DNA from: Ruminococcus sp. UBA4385
Lineage (GTDB): Bacteria > Bacillota_A > Clostridia > Oscillospirales > Ruminococcaceae
Reading direction: 5' to 3'
DNA: 18,239 nt
NCBI GenBank assembly: GCA_002391065.1
Contig: DGRP01000005.1
Coordinates: 1-18,239 of the forward strand
Under the pieces are notes generated by a model. It did not search any database, was not told where the DNA came from, and saw only the letters and a list, made by a program, of their open reading frames with translations. Position 1 is the stretch's first letter. Every line of letters begins with the position of its first letter. A program made the translations under genes and the position numbers. Positions 1 to 5,615 of the stretch are shown piece after piece.

Positions 1-83
1 GTTTCTGAATTTAGGTTAATGGTCATCTACAAGTTATCCATGGCCTTCTGGTTTCTGACATAGGACTAAATGCTCTTGAAAAT

Positions 84-120
84 AACAAAAACGCTCGCAG
101 CAATGCGGGCGTTTTTTGTT
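84..120. terminator. Bidirectional rho-independent terminator
   Basis: The arms AACAAAAACGCTCGC and GCGGGCGTTTTTTGTT pair over almost their whole length, with one A bulge and one G-T pair, around the loop AGCAAT. There is a T-run on one side and an A-run on the other, so it could stop transcription both ways. It probably ends a gene lying left of the window and insulates the ATPase gene that follows. Confidence 0.7.
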
Positions 121-297
121 GTGAAAACATACAAATCTGCCTATCCCAAAAATATGCAAAACAGAGAACAATTGCAAACATCTTGTAAATCAGGGTTGTC
201 AAAACCCCGACTTCTTCCCCTATACAAGTGAGAAAAATTTTCAGCAGCCGTCTTGTAAAAACTGTGCGCCTGCAAAGGGTTGAAAGGAGTTGATCTA
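121..297 (+). promoter_or_regulatory. Leader region of the RepA-like gene with a weak candidate promoter
   Basis: No credible gene was seen in positions 1-297. A possible promoter is TTGTCA at 196-201 and TATACA at 221-226, but the 19-bp spacing is longer than ideal, so this is weak. A ribosome binding site, AAAGGAG at 283-289, precedes the TTG start at 298 by 8 nt. Confidence 0.3.
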
Positions 298-1596
298 TTG
301 AGAAACCTTATCACTAAAACAAGCGAGGAGATCATGACCACGCTGTACAAGCCGACCGTGTTCGCCGTGGACGGCTTGCTGGCGCAGGGACTGTTCATCC
401 TCGCAGGCTCGCCAAAGGTGGGGAAGTCGTGGCTGGCTCTGGAGCTGTGCCTTGCAGTTGCGAAAGGAGAAAAGATATTTGACAGAGAAACCTCACAAGG
501 CTCGGTACTGTACTTCTGTTTGGAGGACAGCTGCCCACGCATTCAAAGCCGGCTATATGAACTGACCGATGAACCAACGGACAAGCTGTTCTTTGCGCTC
601 AAGGCCGATACTATCGGCAGCGGATTGGAGGAGCAGATCATCAGGTTCAAATCCGAGCACGATGACCTGCGGCTGATTGTCATCGACACTCTGCAAATGG
701 TGCGTAACGAAACGGAGAGCAGCTACGGCAGCGACTACGCAGAGATAGTTCCGCTGAAAGCTCTTGCCGAGCAGCTCGGTATCACGATCGTGCTTGTTCA
801 CCACCTACGCAAGGCCGCGGACAGCGATCCGTTCAATATGATCTCGGGCAGCACAGGGCTGAGCGGTGCGACAGACGGACAGCTTGTATTGAAAAAGGAC
901 AAGTGCTGCGGCGGTCAGGCTGTGCTCTATGTGACGGGCAGGGACGTCGAGGATCAGGAGCTGTCGCTGACCAAGTGTGGCGCAAGGTGGGTGCTGGCTG
1001 ATGAACATGAGGACAAGCCACCAGACCTTTTTTCCTTCGCTGTTCACGACCTGATGGCAGAGCTGGTTTCGTTCAAGGGCTCGGCAACGGTGCTGTGCGG
1101 TTTGCTGAAAGACAAGTTCGGCGGTGAGTATTTCGCAAACCGACTGACCCGTGATCTGTTCCGTCACGCTTATGAGCTGCGTGACTTGGGCGTGACCTTC
1201 GAGCCGAAGCGCAGCAATGGGCAGCGGCTCCTCCTGCTGTGCTATGACACAAACAGTGACAGCAGTGACGGTAAAATGCTGATGCCCGAGCAACAGCAAA
1301 CTGCTGACCCTGCTGTCACTGCGGAGAGCGTTGACTGTTCGGGAAGCTCTGAAAATACGTTGTCTGCGATTGAGAGCAGCAGCTCGGACTCGGAAAGTCC
1401 TACTGACCCTACACCCACATCTGCTGTCCCTGCCGAGGGTGCTGCCGACCCTGAGTATGTTCTCATCGAAGGCAGGCAAGTACCTATCGTGAGGTTCTCG
1501 CTAGACGATGTTATCAACCGCAGTGCCTCAAAGATCAGAGCACAGATCTATCAGGAGCGTGGTATCCTCGTACCTGAATTCAGAAACGAAACGTGA
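298..1596 (+). CDS. RepA-like RecA-fold ATPase (AAA_25 type) of a mobile element
   Basis: Predicted cytoplasmic NTPase of about 432 residues. Walker A (GSPKVGKS) is at residues 37-44, the Walker B strand LIVID at 126-130, and a VHHLRKA segment at 167-173 fits the RecA-like core of the RepA/AAA_25 family. Proteins of this family act in replication or as helicase-like loaders on plasmids and integrative elements. Residues from about 335 to 385 form a low-complexity Ser/Thr/Pro/Asp linker, followed by a short conserved-looking C-terminal segment. I chose the TTG start at 298 because AAAGGAG lies 8 nt upstream. The in-frame ATG at 334 has its purine run only 3 nt away. An upstream TTG at 280 lacks a usable site. 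Excisionase and integrase genes follow in the same direction, suggesting a role in maintenance of element 1. Family assignment is fairly sure; a replication role is inferred. Confidence 0.75.
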   Translation: MRNLITKTSEEIMTTLYKPTVFAVDGLLAQGLFILAGSPKVGKSWLALELCLAVAKGEKIFDRETSQGSVLYFCLEDSCPRIQSRLYELTDEPTDKLFFALKADTIGSGLEEQIIRFKSEHDDLRLIVIDTLQMVRNETESSYGSDYAEIVPLKALAEQLGITIVLVHHLRKAADSDPFNMISGSTGLSGATDGQLVLKKDKCCGGQAVLYVTGRDVEDQELSLTKCGARWVLADEHEDKPPDLFSFAVHDLMAELVSFKGSATVLCGLLKDKFGGEYFANRLTRDLFRHAYELRDLGVTFEPKRSNGQRLLLLCYDTNSDSSDGKMLMPEQQQTADPAVTAESVDCSGSSENTLSAIESSSSDSESPTDPTPTSAVPAEGAADPEYVLIEGRQVPIVRFSLDDVINRSASKIRAQIYQERGILVPEFRNET

Positions 1597-2108
1597 GCCG
1601 ATTTGTGCCCTCCTACCACCGAGGTCGGGTAAACAACCGAGAGCAGACTGAAAACGGCACACAAGCGATTTGTGGGCGACTGTCGGGCAAACAGGACGGA
1701 GCACATAGTTCTGATGAAAGATAAAAACAGGCACATTAAAGCCGTGTTTTCGGTTTGCAGGTTAAAGTGCGGCGCCAAAGCTGCCTGCACAACCACCTCG
1801 GACGGGCAAAGCCCGCCGAAAATACGCGGTTTGCGAGCTATTAAAGATTGGTGTCAATCTCGGAAATTCGGAGATTTGGCGGCGCCAATTTTCTGAAAAT
1901 CGGGCTGAAATGGCGTAGCTACGGGCTTTTTCGATGGAGTCAAGGGCAGTTTCAGGCCGAGTAACAAATCGTGACGATGTCTCCAATGAGGGAACGAACA
2001 GTTCCGTCATAGGAAACCACATAATCAAAGCAGAAAGGACAGATGTATCATGAACATCACACATACCGAAAGCAACAAATCAAAGACATCAAGGAGAGTG
2101 ATAACACA
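1597..2108. other. Noncoding repeat- and hairpin-rich interval, possible replication origin
   Basis: About 500 bp without a convincing gene separates the RepA-like gene from the excisionase. It contains paired repeats (separate entry) and several small hairpins: CGGGC-aaa-GCCCG at 1803-1815, a GATTG/CAATC pair, and a TTGGC-ggc-GCCAA palindrome just before 1900. Two short ORFs here (1672-1896 plus, 1762-2064 minus) have no recognisable motif or good ribosome binding site. A location directly after a Rep-like gene would suit an oriV or oriT; this is inference. Confidence 0.35.
1599..1693 (+). repeat. Degenerate direct repeat pair (iteron-like)
   Basis: CGATTTGTG occurs at 1599-1607 and again at 1666-1674. 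Each copy is followed by TCGGGyAAACA, at 1625-1635 and 1683-1693. The second unit is shorter between the two blocks. Two related units next to a RepA-like gene resemble iterons, but two copies are few for an origin. Confidence 0.45.
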
Positions 2109-2145
2109 ATGGCAGAAAAGAATAACGAAACGAAGATCACAATGC
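2050..2145 (+). CDS. Possible 31-residue leader peptide overlapping the excisionase start
   Basis: An ATG at 2050 with AAAGGA 10 nt upstream (2034-2039) opens a 31-codon frame ending at TGA 2143-2145. It runs through the excisionase start in another frame. The peptide has no recognisable motif. Translating ribosomes could affect use of the excisionase start, whose own AAGGAG is 12 nt away. It may equally be chance. Confidence 0.2.
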
Positions 2146-2309
2146 TGACAATAAAAGAAGCCGCCGCTCTTGTGGAGGGTCTTACAGAGTACCGTGTGCG
2201 TCAGATGTGTAAGCAAGGGCAGCTGCCCTGCGTTATGGCAGGGAAGAAATATCTTATCAACAAAGCAAAGCTATTCAGCTACCTGAGAGGTGATGATTAT
2301 AAGAGTTGA
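2109..2309 (+). CDS. xis: Excisionase-family DNA-binding protein
   Basis: A 66-residue protein with the MerR/Xis-type winged-helix pattern: a TIKEAAALV opening helix, a recognition helix around EYRVRQMCKQGQLP, and a beta wing with GKKYLINKAKL. Such proteins bend DNA at att sites and direct the integrase towards excision. It lies 92 bp before the integrase start in the same direction, the usual arrangement. The ATG at 2109 was preferred over the in-frame ATG at 2043, whose AAAGGA is only 3 nt away. The AAGGAG at 2091-2096 is 12 nt from the chosen start, somewhat far, so initiation may be weak or coupled to the short upstream frame. Confidence 0.8.
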   Translation: MAEKNNETKITMLTIKEAAALVEGLTEYRVRQMCKQGQLPCVMAGKKYLINKAKLFSYLRGDDYKS

Positions 2310-2401
2310 TAACTTTCTATGTTGTCGGTGGAAACTTTTTCTGTTTCACTGGCTTTGCGGACTGCGTAGTGGTATCCTTGTGTGAGATCGGAGGTGATAT
2401 A

Positions 2402-3814
2402 ATGGCATATATCGAGCCAAGAAAAAACAAGTACGGTGACATCATCTCATACCGTATCAGGGTCAACAAGGGCTATGACGGAAACGGCAAAAAACTGAAG
2501 CCCTATGAACTTACGTTTAAGCCCGACCCCAACAAGACCGAGCGGCAGAATATGAAAGCCCTCAACGAAACGGCGGTCGAGTTTGAGAAGAAATGCAAGC
2601 AGGGGTATATTGCAGACAGCAGACAGACATTTGCCGAGTATGCAGAATATGTTATCGCATTAAAAGAGCGTACAGGAATAAAGCGCCGTACCATTGAGGG
2701 GTACAAAAAGCTGATGCCCCGCATCAACGAAGCGATAGGTCATATGAAGCTCAAAGACATTCGCCCCCAACATCTCAATATGTTTTACGAGCAGTTATCA
2801 AAACGGAACTCCCGCCGTTATGAAAATGTGGCGACTGCAAAAGCCGACCTGAAAGCTTTAATAAAAGAGAAAAAGCTGTCACAGCAAAAGATAGCCGACA
2901 GCAAAGGCATGGCAGTAAACACAGTCGCTCAGGCCTGCAAGGGCAGGAACATCAAAGAAAGCAAGGCCAGAGCGATAGCAGATGCGTTAGGGTTTCCGAT
3001 AACAAAGCTCCTTGTAATCTCACACGACAGCAGTCCGCTTTCAAACAAAACGATACTTGAATACCACAGGCTAATAAACACTATCTTCAAGCAGGCCGAC
3101 AAGGAGCTGCTTATCCCCTACAATCCCGCAAGCAAAGCCACACCGCCAAAGGCAGGCAAGGCAAAGATCAACTACTTTGAGATAGAAGAGCTTGAAGCCA
3201 TACAGCGTGAAGCTGAGACTCTGCCGATAAAATGGAAAACGATAATCCACCTCCTTATGATATCAGGCTGCAGACGAGGTGAGCTGTGCGGCCTGAAATG
3301 GGACGCTGTGGATTTCGAGAGAGGCAGGATATATATCCACCTCAATCTGCTGTACTCTCCGGAGATAGGTTTGTATGAGGACACGACCAAGACCGAATAC
3401 TCCGAGCGATATGTCAAGCTGCCCGACGAGTCAATGGATATACTTCGTGAATACAAAGCCTGGTACGAAAAACGCAAAGCCGCCTACGGCGACCGCTGGC
3501 ACGACAAAGGATTCCTGTTCTTTCAGGAGAAAACGGGGAACGAGGGTGAGCCGATGTCGCCCGACACAGTCACAAGATACCTTGATGAGTTCTCGGAAAA
3601 GAGGGGGCTGCCCCACATTAACCCCCATGCATTCAGGCACACAATGGCAAGCGTAATGTGCTTCAATCACATTGATCCGGTGAGCATTTCTCGCAGACTT
3701 GGGCACAGCAAGGTCAGCACAACTACAGATTATTATTCCCATATGCTAAAAGACGCAGACGACATCTCGGCTGAGACGATCGCTGATGTGATGCTAAGGC
3801 ACAAGGGAGCGTAA
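2402..3814 (+). CDS. int: Tyrosine integrase with an internal HTH insert
   Basis: A 470-residue site-specific recombinase. An AP2-like arm-binding region (about 1-65) and a SAM-like core-binding domain come before the catalytic domain (about 255-455). The catalytic set is visible: Arg291 in GCRRGEL, Lys330 in TTKTEYSER, His409 and Arg412 in HAFRH, His435 in LGH, and the nucleophile Tyr445 in YYSHM. Between the core-binding helices, residues about 145-207 look like an XRE-type helix-turn-helix (LSQQKIADSKGMAVNTVAQ). This makes the protein about 70 residues longer than the usual 390-400. The ATG at 2402 has a near-perfect GGAGGTGAT at 2390-2398. A longer in-frame TTG start at 2306 has no such site and adds an unrelated hydrophobic stretch. 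It is expected to integrate and excise element 1 with Xis. A terminator follows 20 bp downstream. Confidence 0.93.
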   Translation: MAYIEPRKNKYGDIISYRIRVNKGYDGNGKKLKPYELTFKPDPNKTERQNMKALNETAVEFEKKCKQGYIADSRQTFAEYAEYVIALKERTGIKRRTIEGYKKLMPRINEAIGHMKLKDIRPQHLNMFYEQLSKRNSRRYENVATAKADLKALIKEKKLSQQKIADSKGMAVNTVAQACKGRNIKESKARAIADALGFPITKLLVISHDSSPLSNKTILEYHRLINTIFKQADKELLIPYNPASKATPPKAGKAKINYFEIEELEAIQREAETLPIKWKTIIHLLMISGCRRGELCGLKWDAVDFERGRIYIHLNLLYSPEIGLYEDTTKTEYSERYVKLPDESMDILREYKAWYEKRKAAYGDRWHDKGFLFFQEKTGNEGEPMSPDTVTRYLDEFSEKRGLPHINPHAFRHTMASVMCFNHIDPVSISRRLGHSKVSTTTDYYSHMLKDADDISAETIADVMLRHKGA

Positions 3815-3834
3815 TCCCCACCGACAAATATTTA

Positions 3835-3873
3835 CCGCCCGACAGAAATAATAGATCTGTCGGGCGGTTTTTT
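3835..3873 (+). terminator. Rho-independent terminator after integrase 1
   Basis: A perfect 12-bp stem pairs CCGCCCGACAGA (3835-3846) with TCTGTCGGGCGG (3856-3867) around a 9-nt loop, and six T residues follow. It ends the rightward transcript of element 1. Confidence 0.95.
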
Positions 3874-3947
3874 CTACATACAGCAATATAAATATTTGAA
3901 ACCTCCAAAGCCCCTATCAGCGCCGTTTGCCAAGAGCCAAAACCAAA

Positions 3948-3969
3948 AATAGTGCCCTAATAGTGCCCT
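3948..3969. repeat. Two tandem 11-bp direct repeats, candidate integrase arm sites
   Basis: AATAGTGCCCT is repeated head-to-tail without a gap at 3948-3958 and 3959-3969. It lies between the two integrase genes and about 85 bp from the tRNA-derived junction. Short direct repeats near att sites are often arm-type integrase binding sites; that role is inferred here. Confidence 0.5.
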
Positions 3970-3987
3970 GAAACCGAATTTTGACAC

Positions 3988-4026
3988 AAAAAATCCCACC
4001 GCCGAATTTTATCGGCAGTGGGATTT
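3988..4026 (-). terminator. Leftward terminator beyond the tRNA fragment
   Basis: The arms AAATCCCACCGCCGA (3991-4005) and TCGGCAGTGGGATTT (4012-4026) pair with one mismatch around a 6-nt loop. On the minus strand a run of T follows the stem. It lies 28 bp beyond the 3' end of the tRNA fragment, so it may be the original terminator of that tRNA. It may also stop transcripts from integrase 2. Confidence 0.8.
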
Positions 4027-4053
4027 CCCCGATTTTACGGGCTTTCATCAACG

Positions 4054-4081
4054 TGCGCCAGAAGGGACTCGAACCCCTTCC
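4054..4081 (-). other. tRNA 3'-end fragment marking an attachment site
   Basis: Read on the minus strand, this is the 3' part of a tRNA. A T-arm has stem AGGGG/CCCTT and the invariant loop TTCGAGT. The acceptor strand CTGGCGC and discriminator A (4054) follow, with no encoded CCA. No D-arm or anticodon arm lies upstream: the sequence from 4082 on is AT-rich and shows no cloverleaf. A truncated tRNA beside an integrase gene is the classic product of integration into a tRNA 3' end. The isotype cannot be told from this part. A second copy was not found in the window, so the far end of element 2 is not defined. Confidence 0.8.
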
Positions 4082-4116
4082 AAAATGCACATATTTGCCG
4101 TAAATACGCATATTTT

Positions 4117-5184
4117 TCAGGTCTGTGTGACCTCTGTGTGTGATTTTTCGCCGTCTGACGAAATGCTATTGATAAGCCCCGTGAAAAACGTGTCGATGAC
4201 CGTCTGATACTTCTGCTCGTTTTCGGCACTAGTATGGGTATAAACAGATTTCATAATATTATCCGTTGACCATCCGCCCAGCTTTTGGATATAATCTGAT
4301 GGAATGCCTAAATCGTTGAGCGTTGTAGCAAACTCGTGCCGCAGGGTATGAAATGTCATTTCAAGAACATATTCTTCTCTGAGCTTATTAAAACGTCTGC
4401 TTATAACATCATAGCTTAAAGGAACAATAAAATCAGTATCTTTGGTGTGCGGAACCGCCATTATAAGAGAGTGCAGATATTCAGGAAGTCTGTTTGTCCT
4501 TGTGCTCTGTTCAGTTTTAGTAACATCTCTGATGATATTCTTTCCGTCGATGTAGAGATTTACCCGATTTACGGATAAATATTTTCCATCCTCGGAAACA
4601 TCCCTAAACTGTAAGCCTCTGACTTCACTTATTCTGAGCGACAGCCACATTGCAAGTAAACACGGCAGCTCTATATCCGAACCGATAACTGCTTTGAGAA
4701 CCTGCTGTGCAGAAGGTATGCTCTTCTTTATTTTGCTTGCTGTCGGCAGCGTTATCCTTTTGAGATTGAGCTCGATATCCTGCATCGAAAGTGCACTTTT
4801 AAGCAATGCAAGTGCTGATTTTATCGACTTCCTTGAAAGCCGTTTTGCATCAAAATTGACTGCCCTTTGGATATCCGCCGCAGTAAGCTCGCTTAGCTTA
4901 GTATCACGAATAAGCTGAAGTCTTGCCTCTCTGATAGTCTTGTAGCCCTTGATAGTTGACGGCGAAAGAATGTTACTGCGAGAATCCATATAAGCACTTA
5001 TCGCCTTGTATACTGTCATCTCGCTCGGTGCTTTGTAGATGCCCTTTTTGTATTCATCCGCCATTTTTAAGGCTTGCCATTCTGTCTCGGCCGTGAAGGA
5101 CTTGACTATTCTTTTGCCTCTGTCATCATGCCCTGCAACGACCTGTACTCTGTAGTTTCCCGAAGGAAGTTGTTTTGCTTTCAT
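4117..5184 (-). CDS. int: Tyrosine integrase of element 2
   Basis: A 355-residue tyrosine recombinase, slightly short for the family. An N-terminal arm-binding strand region occupies about 1-50, the SAM-like core-binding domain about 55-140, and the catalytic domain about 160-335. Catalytic residues visible are Arg184 (LRISEVRG), Lys223 (TKTEQS), His279 and Arg282 (HTLRH), Trp305 replacing the second His (LGGWS), and the nucleophile Tyr315 (VYTH). The ATG at 5184 follows AAAGGGG with a 6-nt gap. The gene ends 36 bp from the tRNA fragment, as expected for the enzyme that uses that att site. It is only distantly related to the other integrase in the window and faces it. Confidence 0.93.
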   Translation of the reverse strand: MKAKQLPSGNYRVQVVAGHDDRGKRIVKSFTAETEWQALKMADEYKKGIYKAPSEMTVYKAISAYMDSRSNILSPSTIKGYKTIREARLQLIRDTKLSELTAADIQRAVNFDAKRLSRKSIKSALALLKSALSMQDIELNLKRITLPTASKIKKSIPSAQQVLKAVIGSDIELPCLLAMWLSLRISEVRGLQFRDVSEDGKYLSVNRVNLYIDGKNIIRDVTKTEQSTRTNRLPEYLHSLIMAVPHTKDTDFIVPLSYDVISRRFNKLREEYVLEMTFHTLRHEFATTLNDLGIPSDYIQKLGGWSTDNIMKSVYTHTSAENEQKYQTVIDTFFTGLINSISSDGEKSHTEVTQT

Positions 5185-5272
5185 GTATTACCCCTTTCTA
5201 AGAAAGGGCAAATGAAAGTAGCTTTTTCATACTTTCATTATACCACTATCCCGTTCTTTTGTAAACCCCATA

Positions 5273-5503
5273 TCACGAATTTAACAGATCATTCAGAGTC
5301 AAATTGTTTATGTATAAAAAGCTGTCGAGCCTGCCAAAGGTGACATTCTCGGCAGTTTTATCATATTCCTTTAGTGTCCTGACGTGTACGCCGAGGGCAT
5401 TCGCAAGCGCCTCGTCGCTAATTTCATTAAGCTGCTGAAAATATCGTATCTTGCACCATATCACCCGATAAAGCGGCAGTCTGTTTGTTGTCTTTCTATT
5501 CAA
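5273..5503 (-). CDS. Small XRE-like helix-turn-helix protein
   Basis: A 76-residue protein. Residues about 28-50 (SDEALANALGVHVRTLKEY) have the spacing of a helix-turn-helix. It begins with TTG at 5503, preceded by AGAGGAG with a 7-nt gap. It lies between integrase 2 and the divergent STAND gene, so a role as excisionase or as repressor of the divergent promoters is plausible. Neither can be settled from the sequence. Confidence 0.65.
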   Translation of the reverse strand: MNRKTTNRLPLYRVIWCKIRYFQQLNEISDEALANALGVHVRTLKEYDKTAENVTFGRLDSFLYINNLTLNDLLNS

Positions 5504-5556
5504 ATGTTTTCTCCTCTCTAAAATATATTAAGTCCAAATCTTCGTACAGTTAAACA

Positions 5557-5585
5557 TTGCAATCAAATCCTTTTTGTGATATACT
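5557..5585 (+). promoter_or_regulatory. Sigma-A-type promoter of the STAND ATPase gene
   Basis: TTGCAA at 5557-5562 and TATACT at 5580-5585 are 17 bp apart, with a TG extension just before the -10 box. The start codon at 5616 follows GGGAGGT with good spacing. The -35 box lies within the palindrome ATTGCAAT, and the divergent HTH gene starts 54 bp to the left, so this interval may also hold an operator. Confidence 0.7.
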
Positions 5586-5615
5586 ATTTATAACGCTAAT
5601 TATGGGAGGTGTACT

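Larger units (their letters stand above)
1..3987 (+). mobile_element. Right part of integrative element 1 (RepA-like ATPase, Xis, Int)
   Basis: Three co-oriented genes (RepA-like ATPase, excisionase, tyrosine integrase) end in a strong terminator just before a tRNA-derived junction. This gene order is common at the integrase-proximal end of clostridial integrative or mobilizable elements. The left end lies outside the window. The right boundary is not resolved and could be anywhere between the terminator at 3873 and the tRNA fragment at 4054. No second att copy was found in the window. Confidence 0.55.

Noticed and set aside
805..1479. 224-codon minus-strand frame
   Set aside because: It is antisense to the RepA-like ATPase, which has clear Walker motifs and a good ribosome binding site.
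1762..2064. 100-codon minus-strand frame
   Set aside because: No ribosome binding site or motif; it overlaps the hairpin-rich noncoding interval.
4054..4081. Intact tRNA gene
   Set aside because: Only the T-arm and the 3' acceptor strand are present; no D-arm or anticodon arm follows.
4117..4119. TGA reassigned as a sense codon in this organism
   Set aside because: TGA ends the excisionase, integrase 2 and SPFH genes at sensible protein ends, so it works as a stop here.
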